A DNA stretch of 64,000 nucleotides, taken from NCBI GenBank assembly GCA_965248775.1, contig OZ252150.1, positions 4,216,001-4,280,000 of the forward strand, written 5' to 3'. A program made the translations under genes and the position numbers. The DNA comes from JBHHUI01 sp965248775. GTDB taxonomy: Bacteria; Chloroflexota; Anaerolineae; Anaerolineales; JBHHUI01. Positions 50,344 to 58,456 of the stretch are shown one piece after another (the first letter of the stretch is position 1; the number at the start of each line of letters is the position of its first letter). Below the pieces are notes generated by a model. That model was not told the origin of the DNA. It saw nothing but the letters and a program-made list of their open reading frames with translations, and ran no database searches.

Positions 50344-51816
50344 TCATGCGAAAGCTTCGCGTATTGATGTCTCGCATTGCATAAAGCAGAGCGCCAGCGC
50401 GCGCAGCAGCGGCGAAAGTCCTTTTCTTAAATAACGCCAACTATCGGAAGTCTGCATACTTCTGAAAGCTGCCTGTTGCAAACCAATCGCAAAGGTAGGG
50501 TAGGCATGGATGGTGTAAACAATCGCATCCAGTCCTTTTCGTTGCCGCATGAGCATTGCCAGCTCCGGCAATAACTCGCCTACCCCGGCACCGATCAGGT
50601 GCGCACCCACCAGCCGCTCTGACTTGCCAGCCAGAACCAGCTTTATAAATCCCTGTGTAACGCCATCAGTCTGGGCGCGATCAACCTCCCGCCACGGAAA
50701 GCGCACTACGCGAATCCGCTCATATTTTTCTCTTGCCTGTATTTCAGTCAAGCCCACCGCAGCCACTTCCGGGTTGGTAAACGTCACCCATGGGATTACT
50801 CGATAACTCATCTTGCGTCGAAAGGGTGGGGCGAGCGCGTTAAGTACTGCTGTGGACGATTCGGTCGCCGCCAGATGCGTGAGAAACTGACCACCGATTA
50901 CATCTCCTGCAGCGAAGATATTCTTTACATTCGTGCGCATGGTGTCATCAACTTTGATTCCCTGCGCGTCGAATTGCACTCCAATCCCTTCTAAATTCAA
51001 GCCTTCTACGTTTGGCTTGCGGCCAGCGGCAACAAACACTTGCTCTGCTTCAAACTCACGAAGCGCGTCACCATTGCGCACCGTAACAACTTTGCTTCCA
51101 TTCTCGCGCCGGACCGATTCGACCGACGCATTCGTCGCCAGAGTCAGACCTTCACGTTCGAGAATTTCGAACAACCCGTCACAGGTCTCGGCATCCGACT
51201 GCGGCAGCAACCAGGGCTGTGCTTCCAGGATCGTCACCTGACAACCAAGGCGATAGAAGGCCTGCCCCAACTCAACTCCGGTTGGCCCGCCGCCGATGAT
51301 GACGAAGGAGGCCGGCAATTTCTCAAGGTCGAAGACATCTTCATTTGTTAGATAACCGCTTTCGGGTAAACCTGGGATCGGCGGTGGTGCGGCTCTGCTG
51401 CCCATACACAGAAGCACTGCGCGTGTGGTAACAATTTCGGCATTGAGTTTTAGTTGATGTGGCGAATGGAAGGAGACATTTCCAAAGCGAACTTCAACAT
51501 CGCGTACATAGGTCTCCTCATCTTGCCTGCCAATTTCGGCAATGATGGATTGAATCTGATCACGTACGCGCGCCATATCGATCACTATGTCTGACGGATT
51601 CAAACCAAATTGGGCAGCTTGGCGCGCCCGATGTACTTTGCGCGCTGCGTGGATCAGTGCCTTGCTCGGCACACAGCCAGTATGCAGGCAATCGCCACCA
51701 AGCCGCTCCTTATCTACGAGCAACGTCCGCGCGCCAAGGGCAGCGGACATCTGCGCTGCAGGCAGCCCGGCGGAGCCGCCACCGATGATTGTCAAGTCGT
51801 ATTGATATGTGGGCAC
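50344..51816 (-). CDS. Pyridine nucleotide-disulfide oxidoreductase, mercuric-reductase-like
   Basis: 490 residues. FAD motif is LTIIGGGSAGLPAAQMSAALGARTLLVDKERLGGDCLHTGCVPSKALI, with the redox-active Cys pair in CLHTGC. The NAD(P)H motif is SFVIIGGGPTGVELGQAF. The C-terminal dimer domain has WVTFTNPEVAAVGLTEIQAR and IVYTIHAYPTF (HxYPT in place of the usual HxHPT). The C-terminal vicinal Cys pair of true MerA is absent, so mercury reduction is unlikely. A dihydrolipoamide or other disulfide substrate is possible. Confidence 0.85.
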   Translation of the reverse strand: MPTYQYDLTIIGGGSAGLPAAQMSAALGARTLLVDKERLGGDCLHTGCVPSKALIHAARKVHRARQAAQFGLNPSDIVIDMARVRDQIQSIIAEIGRQDEETYVRDVEVRFGNVSFHSPHQLKLNAEIVTTRAVLLCMGSRAAPPPIPGLPESGYLTNEDVFDLEKLPASFVIIGGGPTGVELGQAFYRLGCQVTILEAQPWLLPQSDAETCDGLFEILEREGLTLATNASVESVRRENGSKVVTVRNGDALREFEAEQVFVAAGRKPNVEGLNLEGIGVQFDAQGIKVDDTMRTNVKNIFAAGDVIGGQFLTHLAATESSTAVLNALAPPFRRKMSYRVIPWVTFTNPEVAAVGLTEIQAREKYERIRVVRFPWREVDRAQTDGVTQGFIKLVLAGKSERLVGAHLIGAGVGELLPELAMLMRQRKGLDAIVYTIHAYPTFAIGLQQAAFRSMQTSDSWRYLRKGLSPLLRALALCFMQCETSIREAFA

Positions 51817-51938
51817 AAGTTTCTCCTTCTCCGTACGCTAGCGGAGAGGGTGCTGCGCGGCTGTAATTTAGCTACGTTGTGGATTTGGCAGTCAGAGATT
51901 GGAAATTGAGTCTCCGATATCAATTTTCCGTAGAGATC

Positions 51939-52310
51939 TCATCGATTCAGACGATTGAATAGCCACAAAACGAACCAGAACGCTGCCGTGAGAAGCAGGA
52001 GAATCCTGATAAAGTCAGCATATTCGCCTCCTGCTCCGAGCAAGTATGTTGTCAGGTTTTGAAAGACAGCGCGGATGGCTTCTCTACCACCACCGATCTG
52101 ATCGCCATAGCGGTTGTAGGCAACAAAACCGAACAAGCCCAGCACGCCTATTCCTAGCAGGAATTGGACCCAAATCCAGATCTGCTGGGCGGGTCTGCTT
52201 TGCTCCTCCAATGGAAGTTCTTCCGGATCAGGCATCGGTTCACCGCAATGAGAGCAGACGCGCGCCTCGTCCGGACTATACCAGCGGCAATTGGGGCATG
52301 CCTGCGCCAT
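51939..52310 (-). CDS. Zinc-ribbon membrane protein
   Basis: 123 residues. N-terminal zinc ribbon CPNCRWYSPDEARVCSHCGEP with two CxxC, then an acidic/Pro linker, a membrane helix (IWVQFLLGIGVLGLFGFVAY) and a second near the C-terminus (IRILLLLTAAFWFVLWLF). Such small proteins are frequent in Chloroflexota and lack a known function. It lies ten bases after the SpoIIE-like gene and is probably co-transcribed. Confidence 0.65.
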   Translation of the reverse strand: MAQACPNCRWYSPDEARVCSHCGEPMPDPEELPLEEQSRPAQQIWIWVQFLLGIGVLGLFGFVAYNRYGDQIGGGREAIRAVFQNLTTYLLGAGGEYADFIRILLLLTAAFWFVLWLFNRLNR

Positions 52311-52320
52311 CGGGCGCGGC

Positions 52321-53604
52321 TCAGATACTGAGGCGACGAATCGCGACTAGCGTAACGTCTGCCGTGAGAGGATGCCGACCGAGGAAAGTTCGCAAGCGTG
52401 TGAGGACACTGGCCGTTAGACGTCCCGGGCTGAGTTGGTTGCGCCCACGAATCGCCTCCAGGAGTCCGCTCAGACCAAACTCCTGCCCGAGCGGGGTGGC
52501 TGTCTTGATCACGCCGGATGAATAGAGCACCAGATTCGATTGGGGCGGGATGTTGAGAGAATTTAGCTTGTATGTGATGTTCGGAAACGTGCCGATAAGA
52601 ATGCCATCGGCTTCGTACCCGAGAGGCTCCGGCACTATTGGCTTAAGGAACAGCAGCGAGGTCGGGCCGGCGGTGGCAAACTGGAATTCACCACTGTGCT
52701 CTTCCAGACGACCATAGAGCAGGTTGATTTGCAAGCCCTCCGGCAATTGACTCGCCAGCAGATAGTTAACCCGACTCAGGACTTCGTTTGGTGCTGCGAC
52801 ATGTTGCGCTTCCACGCGCAACGTGGTGCTAGCCAGAGCCATTGCTCGTACCGCTTGCATACCCTGTCCTACAACCGAGCCGACGACAATCCCCAGCGTG
52901 CGGTCAGCGTGCGTCAAGAACTCGTACCAACCCCCTGTCGGGTCTGGGGCGGGCTCGGATATTGCTGAGATTTCCCAGTTCTGCACGCGTGGAATAGTTT
53001 CCGGCAGCAAGCTGCGCTGCAGCAGACGCAACGCATTTCGTTCAACAGAAGAGCGTTGCGTGTCGAGTACTTCGCCTTGGCGCGCGCGGACTTGTAACGC
53101 CAGACGGAAAGCTCGCCCCGCTTGTTCCCCAAAGGCGGAGAGCGCTTCCAATTCCTGCTGGGTGTAACGGCGTGTCTGCTGCTTGCGCCCCATGGCGACA
53201 AACCCAAGCATTTCGTCGTTTGCCAGCAGCGGGAAGATACGCCGCACTTCACGCTCCGCCATGAACAACCAGGTTGGCGACATGTCCTCTGCTTCTGCCG
53301 GACGCAACGGCACTTCGCTTACGCGCACCATCTCAACGAAGGGATCATCGAAGGGCACCGTCGGTGGATAGTTCCAGGCATCTCCGGCAGCCTGCGCCAG
53401 CACGTATACATCGTCCAGCCGTGTGAAGACAGCCGAGTGTTCGAGTTCGTAAATCTCATTCAGCCCGACCAGGGTCTTGATGGTGAGCAGATCGAGATCG
53501 ATCGTATCCCGCAAATGCTCACCGAGCTCGTACAACTCGGCGATTTGCTCGCGTTGCGGTTCGCGGTTAAATGGACGGGTGAAAATTCCGGTGGATCGCG
53601 CCAT
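52321..53604 (-). CDS. GAF and SpoIIE-like PP2C protein lacking metal ligands
   Basis: 427 residues. Residues 40-180 look like a GAF domain (LDLLTIKTLVGLNEIYELEHSAVFTRL ... EMLGFVAMGRKQQTRRYTQQELEALSAFGEQAGRAF). Residues 205-425 resemble SpoIIE/RsbU: LLQRSLLPETIPRVQNWEISAISEPAPDPTGGWYEFLTHADRTLGIVVGSVVGQGMQAVRAMA and DVTLVAIRR. The metal-binding Asp of GGDxY is Trp (GGWYEF) and that of GDVSGHG is Ser (GSVVGQG), so phosphatase activity is doubtful. A regulatory binding role is more likely. Its partner would normally be an anti-anti-sigma protein, not seen here. Confidence 0.72.
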   Translation of the reverse strand: MARSTGIFTRPFNREPQREQIAELYELGEHLRDTIDLDLLTIKTLVGLNEIYELEHSAVFTRLDDVYVLAQAAGDAWNYPPTVPFDDPFVEMVRVSEVPLRPAEAEDMSPTWLFMAEREVRRIFPLLANDEMLGFVAMGRKQQTRRYTQQELEALSAFGEQAGRAFRLALQVRARQGEVLDTQRSSVERNALRLLQRSLLPETIPRVQNWEISAISEPAPDPTGGWYEFLTHADRTLGIVVGSVVGQGMQAVRAMALASTTLRVEAQHVAAPNEVLSRVNYLLASQLPEGLQINLLYGRLEEHSGEFQFATAGPTSLLFLKPIVPEPLGYEADGILIGTFPNITYKLNSLNIPPQSNLVLYSSGVIKTATPLGQEFGLSGLLEAIRGRNQLSPGRLTASVLTRLRTFLGRHPLTADVTLVAIRRLSI

Positions 53605-53720
53605 TAGGTTCTCAGATACATAAAGCGTAGCAGTTTATAACACCGCCCCTCGACAGACACAAGTATTTCGGAGTTCGTATTCGTTCGCATATCACGCCTC
53701 ATGAATGTACAATCCTACTC

Positions 53721-54302
53721 ATGGCAGGGAAGGCTGAGAAAAAAGATTGCAAGCCGCACAGACGTAAGCTGCATGATTGGGAAATTGACGAAGCACGTCT
53801 GGTCTTCGGCAAATCATTAAACTACAAACGGCTCATCGTCCACGAATGTACGGATTGGACGAATGCGATTGATAATGTGGGCCGCATTCTCAAGCGCATG
53901 CCCCCTCGGGCAGACCATATGCAGAATGCACTCACGCTCGGTAATGAGTTGTTCTTTCCAATCGAACTTCCGAAGAGGCTCATCCCACAAGGCGAATCCG
54001 GCGATGTCTATATGCCATGGCTCATCCACGAAATGACGCATGCCTGGCAATTCCAGCACCTGGGCTGGCGCTATTTGATTCTAGCGCTCCGTGCCCAAAC
54101 GAAGGAAGGCAAGAACGCCTACAAGTTTGGAGGCGCAAAAGGGTTAAAATCCCGCCGCCAAGAAGGCTGGAATATCGATCGCTTCAATATGGAGCAACAA
54201 GGCGACATCTCGCGCTATTATTACGTCGCGCTCAAGACAGGCAAGGCTTTGGATGCTTGGAATCCCTTTGTTCGCGATATTCAAAAAAAGAAACTGAAGT
54301 AA
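53721..54302 (+). CDS. HExxH metallopeptidase-like protein (DUF4157-like)
   Basis: 193 residues. The motif MPWLIHEMTHAWQFQHLGWRYL holds HExxHxWQ, the zinc-site pattern of the DUF4157-like peptidases. Upstream is KRLIVHECTDWTNAIDNVGRILKRMPPRADHMQNALTLGNELFF. The last part is charged (NIDRFNMEQQGDISRYYYVALKTGKALDAW). No signal peptide, so likely cytosolic or secreted by another route. Related domains occur in polymorphic toxins and phage-tail-like loci, but none of those neighbours is present here. Confidence 0.65.
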   Translation: MAGKAEKKDCKPHRRKLHDWEIDEARLVFGKSLNYKRLIVHECTDWTNAIDNVGRILKRMPPRADHMQNALTLGNELFFPIELPKRLIPQGESGDVYMPWLIHEMTHAWQFQHLGWRYLILALRAQTKEGKNAYKFGGAKGLKSRRQEGWNIDRFNMEQQGDISRYYYVALKTGKALDAWNPFVRDIQKKKLK

Positions 54303-54370
54303 CCGCACGCCAAAAAGACGTGGCGCTTCGAAAGGGTCACGTACCCTCCTTTCGGCCACAAGACAGGCGC

Positions 54371-54376
54371 TATAAT
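54371..54376 (+). promoter_or_regulatory. -10 element (TATAAT) close to the helicase start codon
   Basis: A perfect TATAAT ends seven bases before ATG 54384, implying a leaderless or near-leaderless transcript, like that proposed at 3648. No ribosome binding site is seen. Confidence 0.5.
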
Positions 54377-54383
54377 CCTCGCC

Positions 54384-56987
54384 ATGTCTTCCGCCACAGC
54401 CGCACTCGACCAACTTCGCATGGACACCGAGTTCATGGCCAATGTTGTCGCGTGGGAGCATATCCCTGCCCGTCCGGCGCGCTATGGCCCGCTACCTGGC
54501 GGCCTGGACGATCGATTAGTGGCGGCGCTGGATTCGAAGTTTTCCGCTGGCGTCAGGGCGACCAGCCGGTCACCCCGACAAGACTTTCTCTATTCACATC
54601 AATCTGACGCCGTGCGTGCTGCTCTTAGCGGCGAGAATGTCGTGGTGGTCACCGGCACGGCCTCGGGGAAGACTCTCTGCTACAACCTGCCCGTGCTGAA
54701 TACGTTGCTGACCGACCCAGCTACCTGCGCGCTCTACATCTTCCCAACAAAGGCCCTGGCGCAGGATCAAGCTGCCGAGTTAAGTGACTTCGTCGCCACT
54801 ATGGAATGGGATTCAACCCCTGCTGTGCGCATTTATGATGGCGATACACCGCAGGGCCGGCGGCCTGCGATTCGGCGCGAAGCCAATGTCCTGATCACCA
54901 ACCCGGATATGTTGCACACCGGTATCTTGCCGCACCACACACGCTGGGCAGACTTCCTTGCCAACCTGCGCTGGGTGGTTCTCGATGAAGTGCACACATA
55001 TCGCGGCGTGTTCGGGTCACACATTTCGAATGTTATCCGGCGGTTACGGCGCTTGTGTGCCTTTCACGGTTCGCAGCCACAGTTCATCTCCGCCTCGGCC
55101 ACCATTGCCAACCCGGAACAACTTACGTCCGCCCTGATCGGCGCAGCGGTCTCGCTCGTCGATAACGACGGCTCTCCCCACGCCGAGAAACACTTCCTGC
55201 TTTACAACCCACCTCTGATCGACCCGCACCTGGGCCTGCGTCGGGCTTACACACTGGCTGCCCGCGACATTGCAGCCCAGTTCATTTCGCATGACATACA
55301 AACACTTGTCTTCGCGCGCGCCCGCGTAACAACGGAACTGCTACTTGGGTACCTGCGCGATCAGACGGCGCAGTTCGGCGTCAAGCCCGAAACGATTCGC
55401 GGCTATCGGGGCGGTTATCTACCGCATGAGCGACGGCGCATCGAACAAGGCTTGCGCAACGGCGAGGTGCGCGGCGTTGTTGCGACAAACGCATTGGAGC
55501 TGGGCATAGACATCGGACAATTGGGGGCAGCTATCATTGCAGGTTATCCGGGCTCCATCGCCAGCTTGTGGCAACAAGCCGGGCGGGCCGGACGGCGCAG
55601 TGCAGCCTCCGCCGTTGTCTTCGTTGCTTCAGGCGCGCCACTCGATCAGTATCTGGCCTTACAACCGCGCTATGTCTTCGAGCGCGCACCTGAGCATGGG
55701 CTGATCAACCCGGACAATCTCGCAATTCTTGTAAACCATCTGCGTTGCGCTCTTTTCGAATTGCCCTTTGCTCCCAGAGAAAGCTTTGGTGCCTTCGAGG
55801 ATGTGGACGAAGTTCTGGACGTACTGGCCGAGATGGGCGAGGTGCACCGCTCACCGGATGCTGCTCGCTGGATTGGGAGCGCCTATCCCGCTGGAGAGTT
55901 TTCTCTGCGCACGGCGGGCGATGACCGCGTTGTCATCCAGACAAGTGGGGAGGGGCGTCCGGTTGTGATCGGCGAGATTGATTCCGCAACCGCTTCACTC
56001 CAGGTGCATAGCGGTGCGGTCTACGTGCACGAAGGCCGCCAATATTTGGTACAGGAATTGGACTGGGAAAACCGGCTGGCAACCGTCGAAGCCATGGAAT
56101 TAGACTATTACACACGCGCCAGTGAGACCACTTCGCTCAGTGTGCAGGATGTCTTCGATGCCGACGAGTCTCGGCCAGCCCGGCGCGCGCATGGGGGTGT
56201 ACTCGTGACCTCGCAGCCCTCTGGTTACCGCAAAATAAAGCATTACACACACGAAATCCTGGGCCTCGGTGAAATCGACCTGCCACCGCGCGAATTTGAA
56301 ACCAGCGCGTACTGGACGTGGCTGGGGCCAGAAACGGTGACTGCATTGGAGCGCGCCGGGATCATGTTGCGTCCAAATAACTACGGTCCGAACTGGCAAC
56401 AGCAACGCGCTGCGGCGCGCGCACGAGACAATTACCGCTGCCGACACTGCGACGTACCGGAATCCCCCTCCCCCGAATCGGAGGAGGGTCTGGGTGGGAG
56501 TCGGCAGCATGATGTCCATCACATCCGCCCATTTCGAGAATTCCGTTACGTGCCCGGGGAGAACGAAGCCTATTTAGAAGCAAACGAATTGGACAACTTG
56601 CTCACGCTCTGTCCACGTTGTCACCACCGTATCGAAACGACACGGGGCACACGCACAGCGCTGAGCGGATTGGCACACGCGTTGCTCAATGTCGCGCCAC
56701 TGCATCTGATGTGCGATCCACGCGACATCGGCTCCCTCACGGAGCAACGCTCGCGCGAAACCGGTGCGCCGACGATCACGGTCTACGACCGCACACCGGG
56801 CGGCGTTGGCTTGAGCGAGCGTCTTTACGATCTGCATACCGAGTTGTTGGCGGGCGTGTACGAATTGGTGGCGCGTTGCCCCTGCCGTACAGGCTGCCCA
56901 GCCTGTGTCGGACCGGTGCAGATTGGCGAGTCCGATGAAGAGACTGTTAAATTGTTGACGCGTCAGGTTGTGGAGGCTTTGCTATGA
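54384..56987 (+). CDS. DEAD/DEAH helicase with DUF1998 C-terminus and an embedded HNH domain
   Basis: 867 residues. Walker A is VVTGTASGKTLCY (Lys 96), DEVH at 201-204. The second helicase half contains LELGIDIGQLGAAIIAGYPGSIASLWQQAGRAGR. The C-terminal DUF1998-like part has ITVYDRTPGGVGLSERLYDL and CPCRTGCPACVG with four Cys, as in MrfA/YprA-type DNA repair helicases. Between them, residues 680-760 form an HNH domain: RDNYRCRHCDV (CxxC at 686/689), HDVHHIRPF (His 712/713), ANELDNLLTLCPRCHHRIE (CxxCH at 743-747). Two palindromic repeats encode extra peptide loops, at residues 58-65 and 692-702. Helicase-coupled DNA damage processing is a reasonable guess. Confidence 0.88.
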   Translation: MSSATAALDQLRMDTEFMANVVAWEHIPARPARYGPLPGGLDDRLVAALDSKFSAGVRATSRSPRQDFLYSHQSDAVRAALSGENVVVVTGTASGKTLCYNLPVLNTLLTDPATCALYIFPTKALAQDQAAELSDFVATMEWDSTPAVRIYDGDTPQGRRPAIRREANVLITNPDMLHTGILPHHTRWADFLANLRWVVLDEVHTYRGVFGSHISNVIRRLRRLCAFHGSQPQFISASATIANPEQLTSALIGAAVSLVDNDGSPHAEKHFLLYNPPLIDPHLGLRRAYTLAARDIAAQFISHDIQTLVFARARVTTELLLGYLRDQTAQFGVKPETIRGYRGGYLPHERRRIEQGLRNGEVRGVVATNALELGIDIGQLGAAIIAGYPGSIASLWQQAGRAGRRSAASAVVFVASGAPLDQYLALQPRYVFERAPEHGLINPDNLAILVNHLRCALFELPFAPRESFGAFEDVDEVLDVLAEMGEVHRSPDAARWIGSAYPAGEFSLRTAGDDRVVIQTSGEGRPVVIGEIDSATASLQVHSGAVYVHEGRQYLVQELDWENRLATVEAMELDYYTRASETTSLSVQDVFDADESRPARRAHGGVLVTSQPSGYRKIKHYTHEILGLGEIDLPPREFETSAYWTWLGPETVTALERAGIMLRPNNYGPNWQQQRAAARARDNYRCRHCDVPESPSPESEEGLGGSRQHDVHHIRPFREFRYVPGENEAYLEANELDNLLTLCPRCHHRIETTRGTRTALSGLAHALLNVAPLHLMCDPRDIGSLTEQRSRETGAPTITVYDRTPGGVGLSERLYDLHTELLAGVYELVARCPCRTGCPACVGPVQIGESDEETVKLLTRQVVEALL
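54556..54576. repeat. REP-like palindrome within the helicase coding sequence
   Basis: GGGCGACCAGCCGGTCACCCC, stem of 7 of 8 pairs, matches the intergenic repeat at 16855-16870. It encodes RATSRSP between SAGV and RQDFLYSHQ, where family members have no such loop, so it seems to have inserted in frame. Confidence 0.55.
56466..56488. repeat. CCCTCC-type palindrome within the HNH coding sequence
   Basis: CCCTCCCCCGA (56466-56476) and TCGGAGGAGGG (56478-56488) pair at 10 of 11 positions. This is the style of the short CCCCTCTCC...GGAGAGGGG repeats spread through many Chloroflexota and cyanobacterial genomes. It encodes PSPESEEGLGG between the first CxxC and HH of the HNH domain. Confidence 0.55.
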
Positions 56988-57430
56988 AACGACACACACG
57001 CTATCAGGGCGCCATCGTCCAAGATGGACAGCTGCTGATCATATCGCACCGCCGGCACGACAACGGCCACGAGCACTGGGTATTGCCGGGCGGCGGTATC
57101 GAGTCGGGCGAAACGGAATATGAGTGTGTGATACGTGAGATGCAGGAAGAGACGGGGCTGCAGGTGCGCGTTGAACGCCTGCTTCTACAGAAGCCCGATA
57201 TTGAGCCGGCTGCAGTTTATCAACAGATCAACACCTACCTCTGTACACCTATTGGGGGTGTAGCCAGCCCCGGATACGAACCCGAGCCTGAAGCTTCCGC
57301 TGTCTATTCAATTCATGCAGTACACTGGATTTCGCTTGCAGATGAGAGTGGCTGGGATCAAGCTGTGAAAGAAGACGCGGTCACATATCCACAATTGAAA
57401 GATATCCGTGCGGCTTTGGGGTATGCCTGA
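56984..57430 (+). CDS. Nudix hydrolase
   Basis: 148 residues. The Nudix box is complete: GGGIESGETEYECVIREMQEETGLQV (Gx5Ex7REUxEExGU). The N-terminus TRYQGAIVQDGQLLIISHRRHDNGHEHWVLPGGG is normal. It hydrolyses a nucleoside diphosphate linked to another moiety; substrate unknown. ATG overlaps the helicase stop by four bases (ATGA), so it is coupled to the helicase. A clean-up role for oxidised nucleotides would fit a repair unit but is inference. Confidence 0.9.
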   Translation: MKRHTRYQGAIVQDGQLLIISHRRHDNGHEHWVLPGGGIESGETEYECVIREMQEETGLQVRVERLLLQKPDIEPAAVYQQINTYLCTPIGGVASPGYEPEPEASAVYSIHAVHWISLADESGWDQAVKEDAVTYPQLKDIRAALGYA

Positions 57431-57435
57431 AAAGA

Positions 57436-58440
57436 TTAATTCCTTTCGATAGACAAGCGGCAGACTCTCACCGGTTGACCACCAAAGCGCAACTTGTAAT
57501 CTTCATCACCCTGTAAAAAATCGAAGTGTGTATGGCCGTTCTTAATCGCATCTTCGATGAGATAGGTAAGCAACACCCAGCCGGCGGAGATACCTGCTGC
57601 TTTATCAGGATTCAATCCTGAGTTATAGACCCAAATGCGATTTGCAAATTCAAAGTTGATATATGCTGCAACCGGACTCTCACCAACTGTCAAAAAGGCG
57701 AGTTGCAACCACCCGGCCGCATGCATATTTGCGAAAATAGCTCGAAAGGCAGCCCTCATCTCTGAGTTGAGAAACTGTGCTTTCGTTGGGTGACTGGCGG
57801 TCATCAGTTGCAGAAACGTTTCCGTCTCCGCATCCAGATCCATCTCCGGAGAGACGCTATACCAGGCGACGGCATTTTCACCGCCTTCGGCTCGTCTGCG
57901 CTTGCGCCGAATTTCGCGCCGTTGCTTGCCGTCGATCTGGTTTAGATACTCCTCGAAAGAAGACGGGAGCGGAACAATTGGGCAGACATCCAACTCTTTG
58001 ATCTCTGCCGTCCATCCTTTCTCCTGTGCAAGAGCCTGCCAGTGTTCCAAGGTCTTTGTCCAGTCTGGCGTGTTGGATAATTGAGCACGCTGCCAGAGGG
58101 GTGCAGCCGGTCCTGTTAGCCAGATGAACACCGCTTGCCGGACGGGTTCCATCTGCTCAGGTGGCGCAATCACGTCCAGGTAATCGGCGATCTCCTCACC
58201 CCCCACCCAGCGCAGCACACCTTCCGGGTCGACGAAGAGACTGGCAATGCCCTCCAATTTGCCGCTATCAGAGCGCGCAAGCAAGATGCACAAATCACCC
58301 GTGCCGAAGTGTGTCCACCATGTGTGTTGAAATTCATTTGTCTGAAATGGAGTGCGAACCTGACTACGATCAACCAGAGCATTCCAATCCGGCTTTAGGT
58401 TGTCGAACACTGCAGCATCAGAGTAAGCTTCGATTTGCAT
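57436..58440 (-). CDS. BioF2/CelD-like GNAT-fold acyltransferase
   Basis: 334 residues. Segment FEEYLNQIDGKQRREIRRKRRRAEGG lies at the middle of the protein and is typical of the CelD/BioF2-like acetyltransferase domain (GNAT_6). The later part AFLTVGESPVAAYINFEFANRIWVYNSGLNPDKAAGISAGWVLLTYLIEDAIKNGHTHFDFLQGDEDYKLRFGG is its C-terminal half. Such proteins are linked to exopolysaccharide or glycan modification. It stands 16 bases after the large membrane protein gene on the same strand and may act on the same glycan. Confidence 0.82.
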   Translation of the reverse strand: MQIEAYSDAAVFDNLKPDWNALVDRSQVRTPFQTNEFQHTWWTHFGTGDLCILLARSDSGKLEGIASLFVDPEGVLRWVGGEEIADYLDVIAPPEQMEPVRQAVFIWLTGPAAPLWQRAQLSNTPDWTKTLEHWQALAQEKGWTAEIKELDVCPIVPLPSSFEEYLNQIDGKQRREIRRKRRRAEGGENAVAWYSVSPEMDLDAETETFLQLMTASHPTKAQFLNSEMRAAFRAIFANMHAAGWLQLAFLTVGESPVAAYINFEFANRIWVYNSGLNPDKAAGISAGWVLLTYLIEDAIKNGHTHFDFLQGDEDYKLRFGGQPVRVCRLSIERN

Positions 58441-58456
58441 ACGCGGATTATAACGT

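Noticed and set aside
50344..51816. Mercury resistance locus (merA)
   Set aside because: The C-terminal Cys pair needed for Hg(II) is absent and no merR, merT or merP is present.
53721..54302. Polymorphic toxin or contractile injection system marker (DUF4157-like)
   Set aside because: Only the HEMTH motif is suggestive; no tail, VgrG, Rhs or immunity genes are found in the flanks.
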